Below, in pieces: positions 44,238 to 52,732 of a DNA stretch of 64,000 nucleotides; the first letter of the stretch is position 1, and each line of letters begins with the position of its first letter. The stretch lies in NCBI GenBank assembly GCA_040779345.1, contig JBFONU010000011.1:62001-126000 (forward strand). The letters run 5' to 3'. The notes under the pieces are model-generated. The model had not been told where the DNA came from. It saw only the letters and a list, made by a program, of their open reading frames with translations, and did not search any database. This DNA comes from Thalassotalea_H sp040779345. GTDB lineage: Bacteria > Pseudomonadota > Gammaproteobacteria > Enterobacterales > Alteromonadaceae. The translations under genes were made by a program, and so were the position numbers.

Positions 44238-45098
44238 TTAATCGCGCCAAAAACCCGGTCCGGTATATTTCATTATTCTTGCTGCTTCTTTTTCAGACTC
44301 TGGGTCATCATGAGCTGATTTATAATAAAGCGACTTAGAAATATAAGGTGTTTGGGTTTTGTTAAAAGTCGCCATCATTTCAGCCATTTTTAAAGTAACT
44401 GCTGTAACGTTTAGGATAGGTACGCCGTCAATATCAGTAACACCGTTTGGATACTGTTCTTCACAACCAGGAGCAAGACGTAAACAAGTATCCGCTAACA
44501 TACAGCCAGGAATAATCACTTCAGCACCCTTGGCAATAAGTTCTCTAGCGGCAATAGTGAAGGCATCTATTGTTGGTTGAATATCTGTTTGCGCCTTAAT
44601 TTGATCTTCAAAACAACATGGGATACCAATAGAACCAACATACTGGTCACCAGCATTATATTTTTTTGCCAAATCATCGACTACCCATTGAGTTTTTACA
44701 TTGGTGGTTACTACGCCAAACTTAGGTGCCATCATACTGGCAAATTTCATACAACATTCAGCAGGAAAAACGATAGGTAAGCTTACCGCTTGACGACCTT
44801 CACGCGCAGCAGGATCATAAAAACACCAGCCGATCAAGGCATCAAAGTCACCTGATTGATCCATTTCCATATAGCCGTACAAAGTTTGCATTTCATTTAG
44901 CGTATTCATATAAGCGTATTGAAATGCGCCAAAGCCGTCTAAACCTAAACGAGGAAATTGAAAAGTAACTTCGGTACCTTCCGACTTAACCATATCCATA
45001 TTCTTACGAATAAGGCTATTCATAAATTTAGCTGCTTCTGCTTGGTCTGTGCCTTCAACTGCTGGCAAGGTGTGCATAACACCGATTCTAAGACTCAT
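44238..45098 (-). CDS. Asp/Glu/hydantoin racemase-family protein
   Basis: The 286-residue protein carries both Cys-centred motifs of the cofactor-independent racemase superfamily: ALIGWCFYDPAAREGRQAV (first Cys near residue 92) and EVIIPGCMLADTC (second Cys near 200). Arrangement and length fit hydantoin racemase and arylmalonate/maleate isomerase relatives. The following LAPG...DGVPILNV region is typical. It would racemise an amino-acid derivative or isomerise a double bond (maleamate/maleate type). The latter would suit a ring-opening pathway ending in CoA transfer. Good ribosome site (GGAGAA) before ATG. Confidence 0.8.
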   Translation of the reverse strand: MSLRIGVMHTLPAVEGTDQAEAAKFMNSLIRKNMDMVKSEGTEVTFQFPRLGLDGFGAFQYAYMNTLNEMQTLYGYMEMDQSGDFDALIGWCFYDPAAREGRQAVSLPIVFPAECCMKFASMMAPKFGVVTTNVKTQWVVDDLAKKYNAGDQYVGSIGIPCCFEDQIKAQTDIQPTIDAFTIAARELIAKGAEVIIPGCMLADTCLRLAPGCEEQYPNGVTDIDGVPILNVTAVTLKMAEMMATFNKTQTPYISKSLYYKSAHDDPESEKEAARIMKYTGPGFWRD

Positions 45099-45227
45099 AA
45101 TATTTCTCCTGAGTGAAGTTGATAATAAATTTAAATAATTTACCTACAGGTATAAACTGTAAATTTTGGATCGACGAAAATACCATCAGCTAGTTATTTG
45201 CATAATAAAACAATAAAATATTGATGG

Positions 45228-45323
45228 TATAGTTACTATGTGATTGAAGGCCTAAATACTGTCAATTTAGGCATCTGATTAATATAATGCTTAATATAAT
45301 AAAGAGCACTCACATACGATATG
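45228..45323 (+). repeat. Dispersed repeat, copy B (copy A at 37704-37789)
   Basis: It shares four ordered blocks with copy A and adds about ten bases near the 3' side. It includes an ATACTGTCAATTT stretch whose relatives also make an inverted repeat at 57752-57788. It lies in the gap between the cyclase and racemase genes. Confidence 0.65.
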
Positions 45324-45334
45324 ACTGCTCTTTA
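45300..45334 (-). terminator. Stem-loop inside the operon gap, leftward
   Basis: TAAAGAGCA and TGCTCTTTA pair perfectly around 17 bases, with T-rich sequence on both strands. In the leftward sense it would partly terminate or attenuate transcription after the cyclase gene, splitting the operon in two. Confidence 0.6.
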
Positions 45335-45386
45335 TTCATGAAGTTTGAGTGTGGTTAAAAACACTCTGTGGACTATGTATTGTATG

Positions 45387-46310
45387 TTAAACAATGGCTA
45401 TAGGACGGACCATTGAGCCAGTAGTGCCTCTCACGCGAAGTGGTAAGCATATAAACAAAAACTCATATTTGTTGTCGCGTGCTAAGTCCTCTAAATAAGC
45501 AAGTTCGATGATATGAATACCTCGCTTTATTAGTAACTCAACATGCACAGGTAAATATTTTTTCGGTACAACAGAGGGGAGTTGTTCAAAACCTTCGGTA
45601 TCTGCTCCAACTAAAATAACGCCAATATCGGCCAATTTTTTTGCCACTTCTAGATTAATACCAGCCCCTGAATATTTTTCAGACGCTTGTGGCCCTTGTA
45701 ACCACCAAGGCATGAAACCTGTGCGGAACATAACCGCATCACCTTTTCTTAATTCTATGCTCTGTTTTTCAAGTGCACGTTGGGTTTGCTCCCAATCAAT
45801 ACCATGACCAGCAGGTAAAAACTCAACACCTTCAGAAGCAGGTATATCGATTAAAATACCGCGACATATAAATGGCGGTAATGCTGCACCATCACTAGTT
45901 TTTGCACCATGATCACCTAATTCATCTGCTTCTTTACGATCATCGTACCATTTGTTTTCCGGGCCACAAGTAACATGGCATAGTGCGTCAATATGAGTAC
46001 CTGCGTGCATTGACGATATCATTAGCTCACTTAAAAAAGCATCGTCATTTTCACTTTTACCTTGGTCAACTTGGGCGCCACGAGGGGTGCGATAAGTGGT
46101 TAAGGTAAAAGGTGGGTGTACAGGATGTACAGACATTCCCGGCCAGCGGCCTGGATCAAGATCATATACAACTCCTTGATTAGCCAGTTGTAAAGCAGCT
46201 AGAATATCGGTACCAACCACATCATTACTCGCGCCCATATCCACCGGAGTTTCCATGCCGGGGATAACAAATTGTTCTAACCATGATTCAGTATTTTTAT
46301 CATTACTCAT
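45387..46310 (-). CDS. Cyclase-family (kynurenine formamidase-like) metal hydrolase
   Basis: The 307-residue protein has the family motif HAGTHIDALCH near residue 115 (HxGTHxDxxxH, metal-binding) and an early DLDPGRWPGM. This family includes bacterial kynurenine formamidase, isatin hydrolase and similar Mn/Zn-dependent enzymes that open amide or imide bonds. The larger size (about 300 rather than 210) fits the isatin-hydrolase/cyclase subset. It is 73 bp after the SDR gene and before the repeat/hairpin. An isatin- or imide-like ring opening is a possibility only. Confidence 0.85.
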   Translation of the reverse strand: MSNDKNTESWLEQFVIPGMETPVDMGASNDVVGTDILAALQLANQGVVYDLDPGRWPGMSVHPVHPPFTLTTYRTPRGAQVDQGKSENDDAFLSELMISSMHAGTHIDALCHVTCGPENKWYDDRKEADELGDHGAKTSDGAALPPFICRGILIDIPASEGVEFLPAGHGIDWEQTQRALEKQSIELRKGDAVMFRTGFMPWWLQGPQASEKYSGAGINLEVAKKLADIGVILVGADTEGFEQLPSVVPKKYLPVHVELLIKRGIHIIELAYLEDLARDNKYEFLFICLPLRVRGTTGSMVRPIAIV

Positions 46311-46383
46311 AAATAAATGCCTTTTATGTGAGTGGAAATTATTGTTATTAAACTATAGTCAATTAGGTGTGCTTTAAAAAAGA

Positions 46384-47148
46384 CTATGCAATATTTGGAT
46401 AACCACCGCCAACTTCAATAATAGTGCCTTGAACAAATTGAGCACTTTGTGAAGCTAAATAAACCACTGCGGGTGCAACATCTTCTGGTAAACCTAGTCT
46501 TCCTGCTGGTGTTACTCTAACCGCAGAATCAACAACGGTTTTATCTTCTCTAAGGTCAGCATTCATTGGCGTTGCAATCCAACCAGGGGCTACCGCATTA
46601 ACGCTAATTCCCAAGGGTGCAAGTTCAACTGATAACACACGATTCAAGGCATTAATTGCTGATTTAGAGGCCGAGTAGGCAGACGTTGTAGCAAATTTTG
46701 ATTGAGCGGCAATTGAAGAGATAAATATTATTGAAGAGCCTCTTTTCATATGAGGTACAACGGCTTGACATAACTCAAAAGGAACACGTACATTAACATC
46801 AAATTGTTCTGTTAAATGTTCGATTGGACAATCAATAAAGGCTGATTCAAGGTAAATGCCTGCAGAGTTAACTAGAATATCAATTTGGCCAAACGCATCT
46901 ATAGTGCTTTGAACTATAGATTGCATAGCATCTGCCGCTGTTAGCTCAGCAATAACTGGTTCGGCTTTTCCTCCGACACTGGTTATCGACTCCGCAACTT
47001 CTTTTAACCGCTTCTCATTGCGGCCTACTAGAGCAACTGATGCTCCAGCTGCAGCTAATTGTTGTGCTATTACTACACCGATGCCAGAACTTGCCCCGGT
47101 TACTATGGCAACGCGACCATCTAAATCAAAATTTGCTTTTGTCATCAT
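46384..47148 (-). CDS. Short-chain dehydrogenase/reductase
   Basis: ATG 47148 with AAAGGAA in front gives 254 residues; the longer frame to 47175 lacks a site. It has the nucleotide motif TGASSGIG near residue 18, NSAGIY near 92, the catalytic Ser in IIFISSIAAQS, then YSASK (Tyr-x-x-x-Lys) near 155 and VNAVAPGWIATPM. It is a classical NAD(P)-dependent SDR of the 3-oxoacyl or hydroxy-acid dehydrogenase type. It is part of the leftward operon, 199 bp after the thiolase gene. It probably oxidises a hydroxyl of a pathway intermediate. Confidence 0.9.
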   Translation of the reverse strand: MMTKANFDLDGRVAIVTGASSGIGVVIAQQLAAAGASVALVGRNEKRLKEVAESITSVGGKAEPVIAELTAADAMQSIVQSTIDAFGQIDILVNSAGIYLESAFIDCPIEHLTEQFDVNVRVPFELCQAVVPHMKRGSSIIFISSIAAQSKFATTSAYSASKSAINALNRVLSVELAPLGISVNAVAPGWIATPMNADLREDKTVVDSAVRVTPAGRLGLPEDVAPAVVYLASQSAQFVQGTIIEVGGGYPNIA

Positions 47149-47373
47149 AATTCCTTTATTCCCACATGGGATCACGTGGAAAATTTATTTAGCGATAAAT
47201 ATTAACAATATATTATAATTTAACTCGGTATTTCAGAATATATCCTAAGAGGCCACCTTGTTGTCTTTAAGGGTAGATAGCAAGGTTATATAAATCGAAG
47301 TTGTCAGAAGGGTTTTAGGATATAATTAGTGTTAGCTTTTTATAATCTTTGAATATTTATAACCGCTCAATAC

Positions 47374-48612
47374 TTATAACCTTTCAATAATAATGGCAAT
47401 GCCTTGGCCAACGCCAATACACATACTTGCTAAGGCATAGCGTCCTTGAATTCGTTCTAATTGTCTTTGTGCGGTTAAAATTAGACGAGCACCTGAAGCA
47501 CCTAAAGGATGTCCTATTGCAATTGCTCCGCCATTGGGATTAACACGGCTATCGTTATCATCTAACCCCATTAGTTGCATACAGCCTAACACTTGTACCG
47601 CAAATGCTTCGTTGATCTCAATAACATCCATATCTGCTAGCGATAGGCCTGCACGCTTCAACGCCTTTTGACACGCCGGTACTGGGCCTAAACCCATCAC
47701 TCTTGGTTCTATTCCTGCAATTGCACTGGCAATTATTCGCGCTTTAGGCGTACAGCCAAAGCTATCTTGTGTGGATATATTCCCTAATAGCAATGCCGCT
47801 GCTCCGTCATTTATGCCGGAAGCATTACCGGCAGTAACAACGCCATCAGCAAATAATGGCGACATGCTGGTTAGTTTTTCCAATTGTACCGATGGGCGAG
47901 GGTGTTCATCTTGATCAACGACTATTCGCTCAGATCTAGGTTTATCTCCGGGGGTTGAAATGGGCAGTATTTCGTCTGTAAAGAATCCTGCTGATTTAGC
48001 TGCCGCATATTTTCGTTGTGAATTATAAGCAAACTGATCACAGCGTTCACGATTAATGTTTAGATCCACCGCAATATTGTCTGCGGTTTGCGGCATGGTT
48101 GGATTACCAAATTGTTCAGTGATCAGTGTATTTGGAAAGCGAGACCCTATCATTGAATCTTCAATTTTTTGATCACGTGAAAAAGCGGATTCTGCTTTTG
48201 CCATTACCCAAGGTGCACGACTCATTGATTCACAGCCGCCAGCAATATATAGCTGTCCTTCATTACAGTTGATTGCACGTGATGCATCGATAACCGCTGC
48301 CATACCACTACCGCATAAACGATTAACGGTCAAACCGCCGACAGTAACTGGCAAACCAGCCAATAAAGCGGCATGACGTGCAAGATTACGACTGTCTTCA
48401 CCCGCTTGGTTAGTGTTGCCAATAATTACGTCTTCTATATTGTTTCCGGTGCTTTTTGCTGTATTTTTTGTCAGTCCTGAGTTTCTTTCTATTAGTTTAG
48501 AAATGACGGCTGCCATGAGATCGTCAGGGCGAACTTTTGCTAAAATACCACCATGTCGACCAAAAGGAGAACGTAAACCGTCATAAATAATGGCATTATT
48601 TGTGTTATTCAT
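47374..48612 (-). CDS. Thiolase (acetyl-CoA acyltransferase, PcaF/AtoB-like)
   Basis: The 412-residue degradative thiolase has the acyl-accepting Cys100 in NRLCGSGMAAV, then VNPNGGAIAIGHPLGASGAR (His) and the final catalytic Cys in SMCIGVGQG. Features such as PRVMGLGPVPA and GRHGGILAKVRPDDL point to the beta-ketoadipyl-CoA/acetoacetyl-CoA thiolase group. It lies 26 bp after the fused CoA-transferase, a pairing (PcaIJ-PcaF) that completes the beta-ketoadipate route: 3-oxoadipyl-CoA to succinyl-CoA and acetyl-CoA. Other 3-oxoacyl-CoAs are possible. Confidence 0.92.
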   Translation of the reverse strand: MNNTNNAIIYDGLRSPFGRHGGILAKVRPDDLMAAVISKLIERNSGLTKNTAKSTGNNIEDVIIGNTNQAGEDSRNLARHAALLAGLPVTVGGLTVNRLCGSGMAAVIDASRAINCNEGQLYIAGGCESMSRAPWVMAKAESAFSRDQKIEDSMIGSRFPNTLITEQFGNPTMPQTADNIAVDLNINRERCDQFAYNSQRKYAAAKSAGFFTDEILPISTPGDKPRSERIVVDQDEHPRPSVQLEKLTSMSPLFADGVVTAGNASGINDGAAALLLGNISTQDSFGCTPKARIIASAIAGIEPRVMGLGPVPACQKALKRAGLSLADMDVIEINEAFAVQVLGCMQLMGLDDNDSRVNPNGGAIAIGHPLGASGARLILTAQRQLERIQGRYALASMCIGVGQGIAIIIERL

Positions 48613-48638
48613 CTTGTATCTTTCCTGCTTAGCTGTAA

Positions 48639-49994
48639 TTACGGTAATAAATGTTCTGCTACGGTATAATCTGCTTCGGTACAGTCTGCTATTTGTTGTA
48701 AAGTGGCACCGGGTAATATCTGATCTAAAACCATTCCTTGATCCGTAAATTGAAATACTCCTAGGTCAGTGATCAAGGTGTTTACTTTATTTTTCACGGT
48801 AAACGGTAAATCACATGTTTTAACGACTTTGCTGGCACCCGCATAACTATTATGAGTCATGGTGATTATAAGTTGATTTGCTCCAGAAGCTAAATCCATA
48901 GCGCCGCCAACGCCTAGCAGTGGTTTATTGGGCACTGCCCAATTCGCTAAACAACCATTTTCATCAACTTGTAAACCGCCCATAATTGCGACATCAACAT
49001 GACCACCTCGGATCATAGCGAATGAAGTAGCACTGTCAAAATAACTACTGCCTGGTAGTGCGGTGACTGGAATTTTCCCCGCATTTACAGGATAATCTAA
49101 TGCACCACCTGACTCTGGTGCCGGGCCAACACCAAGCATGCCATTTTCGGTATGTAAAATAATGCCGTCGTTAGGTGTGATTAAATCGGCAACGAGTGTT
49201 GGAATGCCTATACCAAGATTTACAATATCACCTGTTTTCAATTGTTCTAGTGCTGCTTTCGCCATTGCCATGCGTTTTTCATCGACTTTTTTATCGCTTG
49301 ATGCGATAGATGCAGATGACCCTAAATCTTCTATAGATAATGTTGCTTGACTAATAAAGTCAACAAAACAGCCGGGTGTATGTATATGCTCAGGTTTGAT
49401 CTCGCCCACTTCAACAATTTCTTCAACTTCTACTAAGACTAAATCAGCTGCTGTTGCCATTGCTTGGTTAAAATTACTTTCAGTCATTCGATATTGTAAA
49501 TTGCCTGCGGTATCAGCACGCCATGCACGAATTAATGCGACATTACCTCTAATAGGTTCAATAAAAACCATATTCTTGTTATTAATCACTCTAGTTTCTC
49601 TACCTTCGGCTAGTAGTGTGTCAGCAGACGTGGGAGTAAAGAAACCACCTAAACCTGCACCTCCGGCACGTATGGCTTCAGCTAAGGTGCCTTGAGGTAA
49701 CAAAATTGCTTCAATTTCACCTGACTGTGCCGCAGCAACAGCTTCTTTGTTACTGGTGAAATAAGAGCCAATAGCCTTTTTAATTTGTCCATTACGGAGC
49801 AAACGTCCCCCCCCTAAACCTTGTTCACCAATATTGTTACTTATATAAGTAAGACCTTTAGCGTTTTTTTCTGCAATTGCATGTAAAAGGTGGATAGGAT
49901 TTCCAGTCATACCAAACCCACCTACTAACAATGTATCGTTGTTATTTATTTTATTAGCAGCTGACGCTAAGCTAATTATTGGAACTGATTTCAT
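48639..49994 (-). CDS. 3-oxoacid CoA-transferase, subunits A and B fused
   Basis: The 451-residue protein contains both halves of a family I CoA-transferase in one chain: subunit A (LLVGGFGMTGNPIHLLHAI, YISNNIGEQGLGGG; residues 1 to about 220) and subunit B (LGIGIPTLVADL, the catalytic Glu in LHTENGMLGVGPAPESG; from about 235). Bacterial PcaI/PcaJ and ScoA/ScoB are usually separate; the fusion resembles animal SCOT. The join near 225-240 is a Ser/Asp-rich linker. It is first in the operon, facing the TBDR at 50238 across about 240 bp. It would move CoA from succinyl-CoA to a 3-oxoacid. Confidence 0.92.
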   Translation of the reverse strand: MKSVPIISLASAANKINNNDTLLVGGFGMTGNPIHLLHAIAEKNAKGLTYISNNIGEQGLGGGRLLRNGQIKKAIGSYFTSNKEAVAAAQSGEIEAILLPQGTLAEAIRAGGAGLGGFFTPTSADTLLAEGRETRVINNKNMVFIEPIRGNVALIRAWRADTAGNLQYRMTESNFNQAMATAADLVLVEVEEIVEVGEIKPEHIHTPGCFVDFISQATLSIEDLGSSASIASSDKKVDEKRMAMAKAALEQLKTGDIVNLGIGIPTLVADLITPNDGIILHTENGMLGVGPAPESGGALDYPVNAGKIPVTALPGSSYFDSATSFAMIRGGHVDVAIMGGLQVDENGCLANWAVPNKPLLGVGGAMDLASGANQLIITMTHNSYAGASKVVKTCDLPFTVKNKVNTLITDLGVFQFTDQGMVLDQILPGATLQQIADCTEADYTVAEHLLP

Positions 49995-50083
49995 AAATGA
50001 TATACCCGAACATTAATTAAAAAATGCTTATTATGTAATCAGTATAAATGTCGGAGATTAGTTAACTATTGCATTATGGGTCA

Positions 50084-50102
50084 TATGATTATCATTTCAT
50101 TT
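50084..50102. promoter_or_regulatory. Possible Fur-like box in the divergent promoter region
   Basis: TGATTATCATT at 50086-50096 matches the middle of the Fur consensus (about 12 of 19 positions overall). It lies between the CoA-transferase and TBDR genes. The match is weak and AT-rich sequence produces such hits by chance. Confidence 0.25.
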
Positions 50103-50237
50103 AAAATTTGTATCTCTTCAGTTAATTGTCATTATTTATCCATACATTCCTAAAATGACATGCTTTATGCCTGTTTGGCTATAACAATGCTTTTTATATT
50201 TAATATTATGTTGTAGAAAACACAAATGGGGAATCAA

Positions 50238-52505
50238 ATGTTTAAATCTAATAAAATAATACTAGGAATACTATCATCTGCACTTATTTCAGGTGTTACT
50301 ACTGCTCAAGCTGAGGAAGCAGGTTCAGTAAATAAGAAAGAAAAAGAAGAAATTGAAGTCATCAGTGTAACTGCACGTAAAACTAAAGAGCCTTTACAAG
50401 AAGTACCTCTTGCCATTAGCGTATTATCTGGTGCTTTTATTGAACAAGCTCGATTAACTGATGTAAATGATTTACTTGCGCGTATACCTGGTATCGGCTT
50501 CGGTCAGCCTTTTAAAAGTTATACACCAATCGCTATTCGTGGGGCGTCTACACAAGATGATAGTGTCGGTGTAGATCCAAACGTATCAATCTTTATCGAT
50601 GGTGTTGCGGTTGGTTCAACTTCAGCAATCGAATTTGATTTACTTGATTTAGAACGTGTTGAAGTACTTAAAGGCCCACAAGGTACTTTATTCGGTAAGA
50701 ACACTAACGGTGGTGTTATTCATTATGTAACACGTACTCCTGATGAGTTCTTTATGGCAGGCTCTAGCTTAACCATGGGTAACCATGAGCGCATGGAAGC
50801 ATCGGGTTATATCAGTGGTGAACTAGCTAAAGATGTTTATGGTAGCTTCTCGTTACGTACCCGTAATTCAGGGGGGTATGTTAAAAACTTAGTGACTAAT
50901 AATACTTTAGGGCAAGATAAAGTTTCAAGTGGTCGTGCCAAATTACGCTTCGTGCCTACTGAAGAATTAGATATCGTAATCGCTGCAGATTATATGCTTG
51001 ATGATAGCTATGGAACACCTAGATATTATGAAGGTCCACGTCCTAGCTTAATTGATGCAGACAGCCCTTTTGATGGTGGTTCTTTTGATAAAGTAGCACA
51101 AGATTTAGATGGTAATTACGATCGTGAAAGTTTTGGTATTTCTGCAACCGTTAAATATGAAACTGATATCGGTACTTTCCATTCAATTACTGCACATCGT
51201 GATTATGAAGGTAACTTATATAACTTCGATTTTGATGCAGTAAACGGTAGAACAGAGAATGGTCGTGATTCCACTGAAGCATTTCCGTGGCAACAAACGG
51301 TATTAGAAACTTTTAGCCAAGAGTTTCGTTTAGATTGGACTATAGGTGAAAATTTCAGAGCTACTACTGGACTATATTATTCAGATGAACACCAATATCG
51401 TATTGAAGAATTAGCTGCATCAGGTATTCCTGGAAGTGAAGCCTATAATGGTTGGTACGAAACCGTTGCTACTCAACCAAGAGCGATTCTTGACCAAGAA
51501 GTAGACTCAGTAAGTATGGCTATTTTTACTGACATACAATTTTATGTTACTGAAGATTTAACGCTATCAGTTGGTGGACGTTGGTCCAAAGATGAGAAAG
51601 ATAGTTCTACCACCTGTCACCAAGTAGGACCATTTTGGTGTAATGAAGTTTACACTGCAAAGTCAAACGCCTCTTGGTCAGAACCATCTTATCGTTTTGT
51701 TGCTGATTACCAAATAACTGACGAGATTATGGGATATGCTTCATATTCTAGAGGTTATAAGTCAGGTGGTTTTAGTAACTCAGCCTCTGGTGACGGTTCA
51801 GCAGCTGAAGTTGCTCCTTTACTAGCAGTTCCTTATTTGCCTGAATTTTCTGATTCATATGAAGTGGGCTTAAGAATTCAAGCACTTGATCGTCGTCTTA
51901 CCTTTAACCCAACATTTTTCCGTGTTGAGTACACAGATATTCAATTCTTGTTTAATAATGGTGTGAGCTTTATTTCAGGTAATATCGGTTCGGGTGAAAA
52001 CCAAGGTATTGAAGCTGATTTGAGTTTTAAAGTGACTGATGCATTCTCCTTTTGGGCTAATTACACTTATCAAGACTCTGAATATACAGCGGGTCTTTCA
52101 TATGATGTTCCAATTAAAGGTAATATGTTGCAATTAACACCTAAAAATTCATTAACGGCGGGTTTTAGTTATGTAATGAATTTCGATGATGGTTCAGGTT
52201 TAACTTTCAGTGCTGACACTGTTCAAAAAAGTCGTCAGTTTGATGATGCTACAAATGATATCCTTGCAAGTACTGTATTTAAAGACTTGTATAATGCGAA
52301 TATTGAATATCAAATAAATGAAAGCATAAGCGTATCAGCATGGGTAAAAAATGCCCTTGATAAACGTAATGCAGTAGGGACTAATGCTGGTTTGGATGCA
52401 CTAGTTTACAGTACGGAAGAGCTTAATAGTGGATCCACGGGATTGTGGCGCACTTATACCGCACCTCGTAGCTACGGTGTAACTTTACGTTGGGAATTTG
52501 AATAA
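50238..52505 (+). CDS. TonB-dependent outer-membrane receptor
   Basis: I prefer ATG 50238, which has GGGGAA before it, over ATG 50226. The product is 755 residues with a signal peptide ending TTAQAEE, the TonB-box-like IEVISVTARKT, plug motifs VEVLKGPQGTLFGKNTNGG (about residue 135) and a barrel with repeated Tyr/Phe strands to a terminal WEFE, less typical than an aromatic end. It is divergent from the 41-50 kb operon, so it probably imports the compound degraded there. It is related to the receptor at 11653 in plug type. A terminator follows. Confidence 0.9.
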   Translation: MFKSNKIILGILSSALISGVTTAQAEEAGSVNKKEKEEIEVISVTARKTKEPLQEVPLAISVLSGAFIEQARLTDVNDLLARIPGIGFGQPFKSYTPIAIRGASTQDDSVGVDPNVSIFIDGVAVGSTSAIEFDLLDLERVEVLKGPQGTLFGKNTNGGVIHYVTRTPDEFFMAGSSLTMGNHERMEASGYISGELAKDVYGSFSLRTRNSGGYVKNLVTNNTLGQDKVSSGRAKLRFVPTEELDIVIAADYMLDDSYGTPRYYEGPRPSLIDADSPFDGGSFDKVAQDLDGNYDRESFGISATVKYETDIGTFHSITAHRDYEGNLYNFDFDAVNGRTENGRDSTEAFPWQQTVLETFSQEFRLDWTIGENFRATTGLYYSDEHQYRIEELAASGIPGSEAYNGWYETVATQPRAILDQEVDSVSMAIFTDIQFYVTEDLTLSVGGRWSKDEKDSSTTCHQVGPFWCNEVYTAKSNASWSEPSYRFVADYQITDEIMGYASYSRGYKSGGFSNSASGDGSAAEVAPLLAVPYLPEFSDSYEVGLRIQALDRRLTFNPTFFRVEYTDIQFLFNNGVSFISGNIGSGENQGIEADLSFKVTDAFSFWANYTYQDSEYTAGLSYDVPIKGNMLQLTPKNSLTAGFSYVMNFDDGSGLTFSADTVQKSRQFDDATNDILASTVFKDLYNANIEYQINESISVSAWVKNALDKRNAVGTNAGLDALVYSTEELNSGSTGLWRTYTAPRSYGVTLRWEFE

Positions 52506-52541
52506 GTAATATTTGCTAATATTTAATTAGCATTGAATATC

Positions 52542-52590
52542 GGCCTTTCTTCTTAAATAACCTCATGGTTTTAGCGGGAGAGAGGCCTTT
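52542..52590 (+). terminator. Rho-independent terminator after the TBDR
   Basis: GGCCTTTCT pairs with AGAGAGGCC (one G-U), with a long loop, followed by TTTT. It lies before the GTPase gene. Confidence 0.6.
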
Positions 52591-52732
52591 TAGGTTTAGT
52601 AACGAGCAAGCAATATCACGAATTAAAATATGTATCAGGTATCACTGTGATAACAACCGATAAAAGTTATGTCACTAGATTCACCTATTTTTAGCTTCAC
52701 TCTTTGCCAATATATTAACGATGAGAATAAAG

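Noticed and set aside
50084..50102. Firm assignment of a Fur box
   Set aside because: Only about 12 of 19 positions match in very AT-rich DNA; kept as a low-confidence feature only.
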